NCBI RefSeq assembly: GCF_905220365.1
Contig: NC_061131.1
Location: 8,097,318-8,161,317 of the forward strand
Direction: 5' to 3'
DNA: 64,000 nt
Origin: Vanessa cardui
Taxonomy: Eukaryota; Arthropoda; Insecta; Lepidoptera; Nymphalidae
Within the stretch, counting starts at the first letter, position 1. The number at the start of each line of letters is the position of its first letter. This document shows, piece after piece, positions 13,147 through 26,255 of this stretch. Made by a program: the position numbers and the translations under genes. The notes under the pieces are model-generated. The model had not been told where the DNA came from. It did not search any database and saw only the letters and a program-made list of their open reading frames with translations.

Positions 13147-15144
13147 TTTACTTATTAATTCATTAAATATATTACATTTTATTTATCAAGTATATTGAAT
13201 TGTGTTAATCGATAATAATAGATTGAAAATATTGTTTTGGAAGGATTACTTATTTCAATGTCGATACGGAAATAGTTTGCATTATAGTTTTTGCTGGTTT
13301 TATGTTTAAAAAATAAGTTTACCAAAAAAGTATAGAAAAACGATGAAGAACGATATAAAATATTATTTTTATACAACTGTCCCAAAATCAGGCAACAATG
13401 TAGTTTCATGGGTCATGTTCCTTGAATTCTCTGATAAATTAAAATTTTATCTCATAAACAATATGTTTAAATTATACTTGTAGCATTTCAATATGAAACA
13501 GGTAACACTGTGAATATCTATATAACAGGTACATTCCTGTAGCTAATGTACAGTTAAACTTAACCATGATAAGTGTATATTTAATCGTTTCGAAATAAGA
13601 ACGATTAATATTATTTCCGTTGATCATTGTCATTTCTTAACTTCGTTTTTAATAACAAATCTACGTGCCAAAATAGTAGCATATAAGTATGTACTAGGTA
13701 TGAAGATTACAATCAAAGGTATGCGTGTGTTTTTATATATATTTGTGACTGTGAGTGAGTTGATTTGGTTTTGTGTAAGAGTGTTTTAGTATTTGGTAAA
13801 TAAATATTCCAAGATGAATTGAAATCAAAATGTAGGTAATTAGGTGAGTAATTGGAATGAAAAAGGAAAAGTAAATGAAGCTAAACGATTTTCCGATAAC
13901 TAGAAAAATCTAGCGCTTTTAATTTAATGTTATGATGATGGTTTATTGTAAAACTAAATACTTTAAAATGATTAACGATTTGGGTTGTAGTTTGTGTTTC
14001 CAATTGAACTGACTTTCATCCTCTAAATGGGACTTGATATTTTAACAATATAGATTCATTTTTAATACTGACTCGTCTAGACTTGAAATGACTTTTCGCT
14101 TGCATCTATTCTTGACCTAAAGATTTAGATTTTTTCTTTATTGATTATATTATAAGACAGTTTACTTTATTTGGAAATGTAGAAGTAAAAACTGTATCAT
14201 CAACATCAAATCAGATTGAAATATAACTATCCAACAAATCAAAAATAAATAAATAATATAATAAAGTTTTTATATCGATACGAGACCGTTATCAAATTGT
14301 GAGAGACTAATTAATAGAAATCTTTTTTTAGATATACCCAGAACGCAATGTTGATTGTAAAAGCTTAATTATGTTAATTATTTTCTTTTAATTATATTCA
14401 GTTCAATACAAAGTATCAATACAAAATACTCCTGAAACCACCAAAGGGACGGCTGGGTTTGTCCGGAGATAATAAAAATATATAACATATAAACATATAA
14501 ACTAATATTATTTTTATGTTACTTAGATGTAATATACAAAGTAATTTTTATGAATTATAAATCTTGTTCTGATAGCTTGTTCTACCTATTTTGAAAAAGT
14601 AAACACTTTTCAATTAATAAAGAATGTGGCAAAGGAAATATAAATAAGTTTTCTGTTCAGATCAGGTCGTGGTTTCAGTGTAGGAAAAGTTCAGTATGAG
14701 CAAACACACCTTACGGATAACGCTACAATAAGTTTCCAGTTAAACTCCACGCAGATTTTAAAATTAATAAAACGCGGTCAGGATAGCCAACAAAATTAAT
14801 GCTAGTAGTACTTGGTGAGTAAACTTTGGTAATTTTCATAGTACTATGTCCTACGGCAATAGGCTTTAGGGTAACGCAATTAAAATTGTATTCGTGCTAA
14901 AAAAAGAACTCTCAGATCTATTTATAGTCTTGGATCTTGATAGCTTTGAGATGTTTTTATTAAGTGGGTGTACCAACATTGGCTTCACAATATGCTTACA
15001 ATAATAATGTCTATATTGACAACTGTATGAATTATATTTGGAAGAAGCGGTGATAATTATTGTTTATATTGAAATAAAAGTATGGCATATAAGTATATGT
15101 ACATTTAAGTTTACTTTATTGACATAAACTCTGTAATTAAAACG
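13147..15144. other. AT-rich non-coding, nothing recognised
   Basis: No supported feature. Confidence 0.4.
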
Positions 15145-15300
15145 ATGAAAAAGTTTCAGTGCTGATTCCTTGCCGGTTTTCTTTGTAGAATTTACTTTTC
15201 GAAGCGAGGGTAGCTTTAATTCAATTGAATACTGTAACACGACGATTCGAAAGTGCTTTTATGCACCTCCGCGAATAAAGACTATTTATATTTGATCTGG
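15145..15300 (+). mobile_element. Diverged LINE 3'-UTR tail
   Basis: The series 'ccttgccggtt', 'gtagaatttact', 'gggtagctttaattcaatt', 'acgattcgaaagtgctttta' and 'gaataaagactattta' follows the 3' end of the LINE copies at 54389-54930 and 57735-57905. No coding part remains. Confidence 0.65.
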
Positions 15301-15659
15301 CTTGTAATATTTTATTAGATTATATTCATGATGTACAGTCAGAGTAAGAAAACTGTCATCAGTTTTCATATTCATTGCTTCATCAAGTCGTAAACTCTAG
15401 TACCTTTTGTAACTAAATCACTAAACTGACAATTGCATATAAAATTAAACTTACATAGTATGATAACTTGGTTGAAAATAGTGTAACATCTTTGGACTGG
15501 GTCTAGTTTTATATTGACATGAAATCTTTTTAATGGCGTAATTAGTCATTCCAAATTTAAATTAGATATTATATCTTCTACTGAATTATCAAAGTATGTC
15601 GTTCAGTGTTAGTCCAAGATTTTTAGATATCCGCTCTGCATAAAATCCTTCTACGTGAT
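15301..15659. other. AT-rich non-coding, nothing recognised
   Basis: No supported feature. Confidence 0.4.
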
Positions 15660-16080
15660 TTTTCAATTGGATTATATCGGAGGGTGACCCCCAAGTATAA
15701 AACCGAGTTTCTGTCGTTCGAAACCGCGAGCGTTAGCCGCCATTTTGGAAAACGTTTTTTTGCATATATCTCGGAAACGGTAAGTTTTACGTCAAAAACC
15801 GAAGAGATCTTTTTTGTAGAAAACAAAATTTCCCACCTTTTTTATCCCAAAATTTTCCTCCTATTGTTGATATTTTCCGATATATTTAAGTAAAAAGAAA
15901 AAAAAAATTTTTGATTTTGTATAGTAACTCAATCATTTTTGGAGATACGAAAAAAATGTTTTAATTAAAGTTGGAGAGCATGAAATTTTCTACAAATTTT
16001 TATAAAACTTTTTGTACAAACTTTTTTTACTAATTTTATACAAAAATTATTGTTTGCACTTGTGTACAAGAAGCCTCGTT
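15660..16080. repeat. Unclassified, probable dispersed repeat
   Basis: It begins with a GC-richer stretch including 'gagggtgacccccaagtat', 'gccgccattttggaaaac' and 'atatctcggaaacggtaagt', and passes into long A/T homopolymer runs. Open frames exist on both strands (15684-15893 plus and 15623-15826 minus), but neither shows a protein motif. The mix resembles non-autonomous DNA-element sequence, though I cannot name a family and no second copy is in the window. Confidence 0.3.
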
Positions 16081-19039
16081 TATTTAATATGTCATTTATT
16101 ATTGGTTATTGAACCAGGATAGGCACATCATATGTCATAAAGTGAAGTAGATATGAGTACTATGATCGTTGTTATTTGCATAAAATAGTTAATAAAAAGA
16201 TAAAGTGAAATGACTGGACCGCATATCGCTATCACTTCCGCGTAGATATCCCCATTGTTCCATTTCGAAAATATTCCACATACCTTCTACGAAAACTCAT
16301 CGTGGTGGAAATCAATCTCCTATTATACGCATATGTACTAAATATAATGAAATATTGAAAACAATACCCCGGCTTCGACGTATATCATGCCTTACGTAGT
16401 TTTTAGAAAAAAAAACTACCATCACTTTTCGATGAATATATCACAGAAATGAGAACTTAATAAAATCAGCAGTCCATTTTAATTAAAATGAGTATCTTCC
16501 GATTCTTAAATAAACGTCCAAACTCCATTTTATTACAATTTTTTAATTGTGTGATTATTAAATACTTACTATAATTATCGTAAAGACATAGGGACAATGG
16601 GACTTACGTACTTTTGTAGGTCAAAAGTCCCAAAATTATAAAAAAGAAAAAAATTATAAGGTATATTTTATTCTACAGTGGCATAGTTTATTAAAAACAA
16701 TTCCTATTTTTTTTTCTTGAAATTGCACGTGTTCTCAATTTGCTTTAAATTTAGGGATTTTTTGTTTTGGCATTGGTCACACTCAAGAAGCCTCTCAGAC
16801 TTTGAAGTACTTCTGTACTCCTTGTCTTTGCATTTTTCTACCATTATTTTAGCACCAAATTTAAATTTCAAATTCGATGAAAGTACCGAATTATGTATCG
16901 AATGAACATTAAGTATACAAGTTTGATACAATATTTAGAATATGTTCGACATAAAAAAATATTTGGCAGTTTCCTTGTTGAGTATATCCATAATGAATCT
17001 GGTACGACTCGTACGACCCGATGTTCGTTCCTTTAACATTTAGCGCTTCACTAATATACAACTGGAAATTCGGTACATTCATATTGTGTAAATTCAGTTT
17101 AATGTCCAAATATTTTTAGCAGCCTAACGAACAAGTAAATAAACTAATTGATATAAATTATTATCACTACATGGTATAAAATAAAGTCGCTTTCTCTATC
17201 CCTACATCGGATAGATTATGAATGCGGTTTTTTAATAAATACAGGGATTTGAGGGGAAGGTTTTTGTAATACTTGGACAATATTGTAAATAAATGCTGAT
17301 AATTTTAGGAGTTTGTAATGTGATGTCGTATATAAACAAGGTTTGTATTTAATATCAGTATTGCACCATTATATATCCTAAATATTCATCTACATTATTA
17401 TTATAAATAATAACTACAGAACATACATTTATATTTCAAACGAGTAGTAATGAAACGTTCAGTAAATCCAATTAAATAAAAATATACTTTTTTAAAGTAG
17501 GCTAGTCGAACTTACCTCAATTATGACATTTAAGTCTCACAGACTTTGAAAGCTGCATGGAAACGTACGCTGGTTTATTTCTTTCCTTAAACATATATTG
17601 ATATAAAGTTAAAAGGGTAAATGAAAAATGAAGAATTTCACAATATTTTGCTGATTACCGATATTCGAATACCTACCGAGATCAACATCATCAACAAAAA
17701 CATATTAAAGGCTTTTTCGGATTGTAATAACGAAAGCGACAAAGAAATTTAAAAAAACTGAACAAAACCTCTCCATAACTATTATTAAATAAAAAATATA
17801 AATATACATCAAAGACTATAAATATTTATTTTATCTGTGGCAGTGCACTGATATAAAGTGCGTAATACATCAGTGAACTTCAAAGAGATATTCATATTTC
17901 ACAATGGTGTGTAAAAAAAGGAAGCGGGAACGCCATAGAATCGTCCAGTAACAGTTTGACCCTGTTTCACAACATGCGGTTTGTCGGCCGAGTTTCCGAA
18001 TAGATATTAATGACTGAAAACAAACGTTCCTTTTAATGTTTACTACTTCCTCATGTAGATCACTTTCATTGACGGCGTGTTTGACATTCGTATTGATATT
18101 GACTTCGGGATCGCGTAGTTCTATTTTTACGACTTACTCGAACCATCCTTTGTGGTCAACCATCAAGATTGCGTTTTAGGAAAATGTTCAGTTATTTATA
18201 AACTAAATTATAAAACCGTCGTTAAAACTTTCATATCGTTTAAAGGAAATCCACGTAGTGGAAATAAATATTTGAATACTTTGTAACGTAGTAGTAATTA
18301 GTATTTACTAAATAATTTAATAATAATAAATTAATCCACAACCGCATAACGCGTATTGTCTTTCGCTTTTTGGAGGTTTTAAATACAAACACGCTCATAA
18401 ATAGTTTACGCGTGTCTCAATATTTACATGAATGTTAAAAACATTTATCACACATAATATTTAATCAAACTTTTGACATATCGTGCAGAATTCGGTTGCA
18501 GTGACTACTGAGTCGATTGGTCGTCATAATTTATATCACATCTCTCTCTTATATTATTGTGTTTGCATAAAAGAATGGAAGAATAACATTATCAGGAGAT
18601 TTATCATTATCTTAGATTTATCATTGTTACTCTTTATGCTGTCTCCTTATGATTTCGCAATTTCTTCAAAATAACCGGACAGATTAATTATTAAAATAAA
18701 AGTTTAGGCACCTAAAAATTCACTGTCACAGTAATATTATTAGAGCAGTGTATAAATTATTCTAAATTAAATATTCAATATTATTTAAATCAAGACTGTT
18801 CAAGTTGTTAAATGAAGATGCTGGGTGTTAATCCGCAACGAGTCCAAGGGAGGTAACACTTGTGATATCGCCGAAGAACTCAAAAAAATCCTACACACTA
18901 AAGACCACCGATACTTAATACTTTAGTATTTCTTTTTAGATGAAAAGTGACTTACTAGTGAAGTCCATCTATGGATATTTAAAACGTTGGGAAACTTGTT
19001 GTTGCTTTGTTTTGCTTTAACAGTAGAACTAGTAGTAGT
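16081..19039. other. Non-coding, nothing recognised
   Basis: Short overlapping open frames on both strands (16704-17109, 18483-18674) show no domains, no splice-consistent extension and low-complexity composition. No repeat from the window's families is present. Confidence 0.35.
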
Positions 19040-19640
19040 TCTAGTAGATTCCCCAAGTCGTGTTGGTTCAGGAAAACCGCAGAGTGGTTTCAATAGGTAC
19101 AAAAAGCCTTAAAAACATCCGGGTATCCGAAGGTGTCCGAAGGTGTATCCTGTTATATAATTTCCTGGGAAGCTTTAAAAGAAGTACTTTGTGCCAGATA
19201 TGATCAAACGTCTTCGCTGTGTCTAAACTTGTTACTAATGCCTGAGCCTTGGAGTGAAATGCTTTAACCCATATGCATTTCAGGTAAACTAGAATATCAT
19301 CAACTGAGTGGCTACAATGGAAACCACATTCCCGGTAATCAGATATGTAGCACCATCTAGATACCAAACCGAGAGCACAATTCGCAGTATGATCGCAAGG
19401 TTGGCGTCAGGACGTATGTGGGTCGAGTGGACTAACGAATATTGAAGGAAAGAAGAACTTTACGAATAGTTCTTTGGCGGAATTTAACCTTCAGTATCGT
19501 GGTATTTACAGTGGGGGATTATTGGTGGTGACTTCAGTCTTCCAGAGTCGAGGTGGATGCCAAGAGAGAGCCTGAATTGCCAGTTGTGAGCTCACTGACG
19601 AAGATATCCTGGATAAAGTAACTCAAGGGCAAAGAGCTGG
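19040..19640 (-). pseudogene. Fossil non-LTR retrotransposon reverse transcriptase fragment
   Basis: An open frame at 19068-19367 (minus) encodes ECGFHCSHSVDDILVYL and, about 20 residues on, LVTSLDTAKTFDHIWHKVLL. These match the reverse-transcriptase pattern 'Q-GFR-hST-D-L' followed by the catalytic-palm 'LDI-KAFD-VWH-LL' motif of jockey/CR1-type elements. In a live enzyme the first palm aspartate sits in that AFD block. Here the AFD is TFD, the following residues quickly lose similarity, and the 270 bp upstream (19370-19640) is no longer open. It is a dead internal fragment of a LINE. Confidence 0.75.
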
Positions 19641-20774
19641 AAAGCTAATCGTGTACAGATAAGTGTTAGTAAATAAATCGTAATTTGGCATGACATACCT
19701 TACATTTTTCTGCTGTAGAGAAATCTTAAATATATAAAAATGCCTAAATCATTGTTTTATGAAAAGTATACGTAATACAACAAGTAACGTAAATACAAGC
19801 TGAGAACTCTGTTACTGCGACTGTTAAAAGAAATTAGTTTGTTTACATATCCAGTATGTTTTTTCATACACTAGTGAAAATAATTGTTTAATAAAACAAA
19901 TTTTCCTATAAAACTAACATATTAATTTAAAAATTTTTTAAAGCTTAATCCCATAATATCAATAGAATCTTCTTATTCTCATTTCGTTTTGTAAGCAAAA
20001 GAAAGAGACGAGCTTGAGAAATGGACGAAAGCAGATGCGACTCCAAAAGTTGAATAATTCATTTAATTCTCCTAAAGGCTACGGAACGTTGCAGACATAA
20101 CAAAAGAAAAATTCTTAGTAACTTAAATGTTTATTTATAGTTCTGCAAATGTATGTATTTAATCGCCATGAAAATAGGCAATAAATACTTTGTTACTTAC
20201 AATATGAAGTTTGATCGAAATTGCTCGAATATCTGCATACTCGTATATCATCTTACTTGGCATACCGAACCTATTGACTTTGCAAGGTGACGATATATGT
20301 AATTTTATAACATCGAAATACTATAAGCAAAAAATAAAATAGTTTTCAAGTTTTTATTATCAACACTACAATTATTATTTTAAACAGATTGTCATTTTTA
20401 AAACAGTAGTCTATTCTAACTATGGTATTACACTTTTACGCTAAAGTATGATATTTTTGTTTACACTTACATTTAAAACTTAGTCTTATAATAAGTCCCA
20501 ATAAACATTCGATTGTTACTCATAAGTCAAATAAATTGTAAATATTATAGAGCATATAAAGGTTTTCATACATTTCGTTACTAATTTGGCAATTTTTTTT
20601 ATATACATTATCTATATTTGTAATTAGAATTAAAAATAGTTCACAATTTTTGGTACAATAAAATACTGAAATATAAAAACGTGAAGCGTCTTACGCCTTA
20701 AAATTATACTATTATTATAAAACAGTAAGTAATATTACAAAATTTTCATTATAAAAGTAAAATAATATAATTTT
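19641..20774. other. AT-rich non-coding downstream of the LRR gene
   Basis: No supported feature. It lies 3' of the minus-strand receptor-like gene. Confidence 0.4.
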
Positions 20775-20780
20775 TTTATT
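20775..20780 (-). terminator. Candidate poly(A) signal of the LRR-FN3 gene
   Basis: The plus strand reads tttatt, so the minus-strand transcript has AATAAA. It is the first canonical hexamer I find after the stop codon at 21195 and would give a 3' UTR of roughly 430 nt. Variant signals closer to the stop cannot be excluded. Confidence 0.35.
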
Positions 20781-21194
20781 AACTACATTAAATTTTCCTA
20801 ATTTTCGCTAACCAGATTAGAAAGCAATAACATTTTTGGCCTACTGGGCATACATTTGTAAGTGTTATCGATAAAATTAAACTTATTTTGTATGAACAGG
20901 AAATTTCTGAGCTTTCATATGCAGACGCAATTTACACTCCATTTCTGTAACGGCATTATTAAGATTTTATGAGACTTCATCTTTATCATTACTGAATCTT
21001 TATAATTTTTTGCCAGCTCACTTTAAAGTCTGACTTCAAAATAGGCCGATGGACGATAAAACTCTAATAAATTTATGGTGAACACTAAGCAAAATGTTAT
21101 GTATAAATACATGAAATAAAATCAAATTATATACAATTGCATGTTTTCTTTTTGACATGGAATAAGAATACATTAGATCTCTTACTCTAAGTTC

Positions 21195-24100
21195 CTACTC
21201 ACATGGCTTAAATTGTGTTGTCGTTTTATTAGAAATAGTATTTATATCTATATCTGTTGATTGAACTTCAACATTCGTTGCAGTAAAATTGTCATATGAA
21301 ATATATTGAGGAGGCTGCTGGACAACATCTTTTGGTATTACTGGTCGTTTTTTCGTCTTCATATATCCTAATACTGACACTAGTACAATAAAAACTAAAA
21401 GTCCTATGCAACAGCCCACAACCAAACTAAGTCTTCGTGTCAACATTTCGGCAATGCCCATGTAAGTGTTTGAAAATGGACTATCTAGCGCTGCACTAAA
21501 TATTTCAATCGTGCTTACACTTGTACACTTACTTATGTAAGAATCGTTCATATACGATCGAAGGTGATTGAAAATTTGTTCATCCCCATACAAATTCATT
21601 CCTGCATTTCCTACAGACGGAGACGCTATTCTTGCATTGGGCGTCGTTGATGCTGCATTGTTTCCAAAATCGCCAACAGCGATAACACAAATTACGTATC
21701 GCGCTCCTGGTGTCAAGTGATTTAATCTCGTTGTTCTGGCCGTCGAATTCAAAACTTTGCCTCTTATCTGTGACAAACAAAGTAAAGTATGTTCAGCAGT
21801 TGTTCAACACATTTGTATTAATCTTTGGAAAAGTTTGTGGGTCATATAAACCATTGTTAATAGAAGATTTAAACGGATTCACAGTACAAACACAATAACC
21901 TCGAGCGTGGGTCATAAATATTTTTTATGGTCCATTGAAGTGATGCACAGCCGTTGTATTCAAATGTTTGGTGTAATGTTTGGTCTACCTACTTTAAATA
22001 TATTTTCCATATATTTAAATTAGGCGTGACATATCAACGATTAGGCTTCCCTTATATAACATTATTTTTAAACTGTATAAAATAATTCTTACAAAATCTT
22101 TTTCCTAATTTTTAATGTCACCCATAATGTTTTATTGTAATTTTAATAACTTGAATTGAAATGATTAAATAGTATAGTCACTAATAATAAAATATAGTTT
22201 TATGCATTGTCATTGTTATGTCATTGGAACTTACACAAAAATAAAAGATTAAGTTTAAAATAAGAATAATCACTATCTGCTTTTACTTACGATTGTTGGC
22301 ATTTGCTCCCGAAAGTACGCTACTTGATATCCATTTAAGCCACTTTGATTGCGACTTTGCCAAGAAACTAAAACAGAATACGTCTGTATGTCCTGTATGG
22401 CTATACGGATTACGACAGGCACATCGCAAAGTTTCTGAGACGGGAGTTCTAAAAATCTGTAACCACGAAGATTTTCTGGATACTCGCAGCGTAATTTTGT
22501 ATTTCCTTGTAAAACTATTTTGTAATGATCTTGCATCCATATCCAAAGGTCTTGAGATTCGCAATTACATGTCATAGGGTTATCTGAGAAAGAAAAGATT
22601 TATTAAAATTTTAATCTTAAACAAAAAATTAAATATCAAATTCATCATTTAATGTTATTTACAATGAAAATTGTATGAAAGTAAAAGAGTTGAATTGATG
22701 TGTTCATAAATCTTTAAAATTAAGATCTTAGAGCCTTATATGGTATGCTCTATTAGTATTACTATTAAAGATGGATAACATATTCATTAACACCGTGTAA
22801 AATTAATAATCACGAGGTAATAATAATAAGGTATTGCTTACCATCGAAAGCGATCTTTTTAATTTGCATTTCCAATGAATGAAGCATCTTGAATGGTATC
22901 TTTTCAAAGTAGTTTCGACTGAGGTCAATATATGCAATTTTCTTCGACTTTGAAAATATATCTGATACTATTGTTGAAAGCCAGTTGTCACTTAAGTAGA
23001 GTTCGCTGAGACTAGGTAGGTTTTGAAAAACGTCTTTAGTTATTCTCGTGATATGATTAAAAGACAGATCCAATATCTGCAAATTCTGCAAATCAGATGC
23101 AAACTCCTCCAATTCTCTGATCGTATTGCGAGAAATGTTTATCAGTCTAGCTGAGTATAGTCCTTGAAGTCTCTCTCTTGGAATATTTTCTAATTTATTT
23201 CTACTTAAATCCAATGTTTCCAAATTATGCAATTTCAGAAACGCACTAGGTGAGAGTCTCGTTATAAAATTTTGTGTTAAAACTAATTTCTTTAAAGAAT
23301 TAAAGTTTTCAAAATCCTTACTAGTTATAATAGATAAATTTGTATTGGTAACAATTAATTCCTCTAAAAGTGGAAATTGTTTGATTGGATATGTTTGCAG
23401 CAATTGCTCTATAGAATTTGAAGATATATTTAATACAGTTACACTTGGAAAAGTTGTTTCTGACATACCATTACTAGGAATATGCTTGAAGAAATTATGC
23501 GATAGATCTATCTCTTTCAATCCTACTGAATGCTGTAAGAAATTCGGTGGAAGAACTGTTATCATATTGTGACTCAAGTTTATTGATATCAAATTTTTAA
23601 GCGAGGGAGATTTAAAACCACTCAATACAGAAATGCGATTATCACAAACATTAAGAGTTCGTAAATTATGTAAACCCACTAGTTTAAAGAAGTCAATGCC
23701 TTGCAATTGATTGTGACATAAATCTAGAACCTCGAGCGAAGTAACATTGAATAATGCAACATGCGGGAAGTCTGTAAATCGATTACCCTTCAAATTTAAT
23801 TCCTGTAATATGGTAGTGTAAGCAAATACGTCTTTGTTTAAGTCTTTCAAGTTATTATGTGCCAGATTAACTCTTAGTAAATTTTGATTTTTAAAAAATG
23901 TGGCAGGAGGTAGTTGCGATATGTTTGACATTACGAGTGTTAGTGATTGTAGCGAAAGTAAATGCGAAAAAGTTTTGTTATCTAAATGCGTAAAATTATT
24001 ATTAGAAATAACAAGAGACTTTAATCCTGGCAATTGAATGCAAAGAATATCTTCCCAAGTTAGTACATTACTTCTAAGTTCGATTTCATTTAAATTTGGT

Positions 24101-26196
24101 AACGTCTGTAATGACTTTTCATCTATTAAAGATATAAAATTTTGGTTGAGCCGTATTAACTTAATTGGTAAAGAAGAAATATTGAAATCAAGAAAAATAA
24201 TCTTGTTTTCAGATAAATCTAGTGTTTTGAGTTTAATTAAATACTTAAATGCGTCCTTTGCCACATTTTTAATGTTATTATTTTTCAGTAACAGTTCTTC
24301 CAACGTTACAAGATTATAAAATGTTTCATTACTTATGTCACTAATTTTGTTATTACTTATATCTAGGTATTTTATTTTCTTAAGATGCATGAACGTTCTA
24401 TTTTCGATATGCATAATGCTGTTATTTTTTAAATATAATCTTTGGATATTAAATAAGTCACTAAATAAATTAGTTGTCAAAACTTTCAAACTATTTTGCG
24501 TAAGCCACATAATCTGTACATTCGTTTGACTTCTAAGGGAGCTGTTTTTCAACAAGGATAAGTAATTAGCACTTAGTTGGATAGATACTAATGAAGAGTT
24601 TCGATTTGGGAATACATCGCCTATCGTGGTTAAATTATTACCCTGCAAATTAATATGCTGTAGCTTACGTAGGGTAATGAAGGCGTGTGAATCAATATTT
24701 TTAATTACATTGTTTTGTAAGTGTAATTCTAAGAGTTCTGGCAGTGGGCTAAATACATTTCGTTTGACATGACTTAATTTATTATTTTGCAACCTTATTT
24801 CTCTTATGGAGACCAAATTTTCAAACACTGAATCATCTAATTCTTGAATTTTATTATTATCTAAGCTTATAATTTCGAGTTTACGATTAAAGGTGAGTAT
24901 ATTTTTTGGAAGTATTTTTAAAAAGTTTGATCCCATGTGAAGTTGCGTTAGATTTTGTAATGAATCGAAACAGTTTGGACGTAGCAATTGTATAGCATTA
25001 TGTTCTATGTTAAGAACTTTTAATCCCACTGTATTATTGAAGGCATCATTAGGTATTTCGAGAATATTATTTTCCGATAAAAATACCTCAGATAGATGCT
25101 TAAGATTACTAAATACACCATTTATATGGTGTAAATGATTGTGACTTAAATCTATAGAGCGTACATTTAAGTTTTTGCTGAAAGTATTTTTTCCTATATT
25201 TACAATTTTATTTCTACTTAAATCTATTATTTCTATATTCCTTAAATAATAAAACGCTTCTTCAGCTATTTCTTGAATTTCATTACTAAAAAAAATTAAC
25301 ATTTTTATATTAGGCATACTCTTAAACCAATTTTTTTCTATTTTTGTAAACAAGTTTGAACTTAAATCTAGATTTAATAAGTTTGGTATAGTAACATTGA
25401 TGTTTCCAGGAATTGAGTTAATTTTATTCCAAGCTAATCTAAGGTTTGTCAGTTTATTTAAGTTTCCAAGAGGCTGTAAAGGAAATATTTCCAGAAAATT
25501 TTCAGTCATGTCTATCTCATTTAAAGTTTCATCTAAGTTCTGGAATGCATAATCAGAGATATTAGCTACTTTGTTACCTCTCAGGTTAATTTTTTTTAGT
25601 TTCAGATCTTTGAAAGTATATGCTTGAATTTCTTTAATATCATTCAGTTGGAAATCAAGCGCTTCAATGTTAAATAGTTCAAAGAACGATTCGTGCGGAA
25701 TTTTGCTTAATTTACTGGCAATTACACTTAACGATTCCAGCGAATCACGTATTGATGTAAAAGCATTGGGGTTAATTTTATTTACACCAGACTGTGTAAT
25801 TTGTAGATGGTTAATTTTTACGTGTGAAGGAAAAAAATCGCTGCTCAATTCCGTCGTTGAACGCTCTAAATCATATATTGATAACGAATGAATAATTCCT
25901 TTTATCTTTGTTAAAACATTCTTTACAACGCTGGGAGTAGCACTGGGACACTCCAAAAATAATCCTGAAACGATATAATCAAAACATGTAGTGAATTATA
26001 GTATTATTAATCTAAATTTATATTAATTTTAAAACGTACCTTCTTTAAATTTATAACAGGGACATATAGGATTATCTGATAAACTCGGGCACTGTGAATG
26101 TTCTTCGCCTTGCAGTATCGGAATATGGACGATTAGAAAAAAGGCGTATATACCACATTTCACAATCCTTGATCGAATAAATATGCCCATGTTCAT
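21195..26196 (-). CDS. LRR-fibronectin III transmembrane protein (four coding exons)
   Basis: The coding exons are 26196-26040, 25964-22842, 22583-22291 and 21767-21195. Donors and acceptors are all GT-AG, the exons total 4146 nt, and the protein is 1381 residues. Residues 1-30 form a signal peptide with a hydrophobic core around GIYAFFLIVHIPIL. C36, C45, C47 and C58 form an N-terminal LRR cap. Roughly residues 70-1090 are about forty leucine-rich repeats of ~24 residues with the LxxLxLxxN pattern and many N-glycosylation sequons. C1099, C1101, C1126 and C1146 form an LRRCT cap. Residues ~1148-1226 are a fibronectin III domain (W1168, the L1209-P1211-G1212-Y1215 block). Residues 1304-1327 are a membrane helix, followed by KTKKRP and a 54-residue tail. 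The start is the first in-frame ATG after an upstream TGA; a second ATG lies two codons on. The family resembles insect chaoptin/artichoke-like surface adhesion proteins. An adhesion or recognition role is inferred, and orthology is untested. Confidence 0.93.
21768..22290 (-). other. Intron 3 of the LRR-FN3 gene
   Basis: A 523-bp intron with donor gtaagt directly after codon 1191 (ATC) and an acceptor ending tttgtcacag before codon 1192. It is phase 0 and splits the fibronectin III domain between its central strands. Outside the splice sites nothing else is recognised. Confidence 0.85.
22584..22841 (-). other. Intron 2 of the LRR-FN3 gene
   Basis: A 258-bp intron with donor gtaagc after 'TTC GAT G' and acceptor 'tttctttctcag'. 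It is phase 1 and separates the repeat array from the LRRCT cap. Reading on through the donor gives an in-frame stop after ten residues, at 22810. Confidence 0.88.
25965..26039 (-). other. Intron 1 (coding) of the LRR-FN3 gene
   Basis: A short 75-bp intron with donor gtacgt and acceptor 'tatcgtttcag'. It is phase 1, splitting glycine 53. It joins the signal-peptide exon to the very long LRR exon and restores the CPCY-to-LFLEC cysteine cap. Confidence 0.9.
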
Positions 26197-26255
26197 TAAA
26201 CATCATTTCAATAACATATTTCTCTTAAAACATCAAATTTTTGGACGCCATCAAT
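26197..26255 (-). other. 5' UTR part of the start-codon exon, with splice acceptor
   Basis: Read on the minus strand, a strong pyrimidine-rich acceptor 'ttgtttttgttgtag' ends at 26256. That leaves 59 nt of leader before the ATG, with a TGA in frame upstream of it. The start-codon exon is therefore probably not the first exon, and the promoter lies further right. Confidence 0.6.

Noticed and set aside
22283..22577. Alternative frames overlapping exon 3 of the LRR gene on both strands
   Set aside because: They are shadows of the exon, whose own frame joins in phase with its neighbours and encodes cysteine and FN3 signatures.
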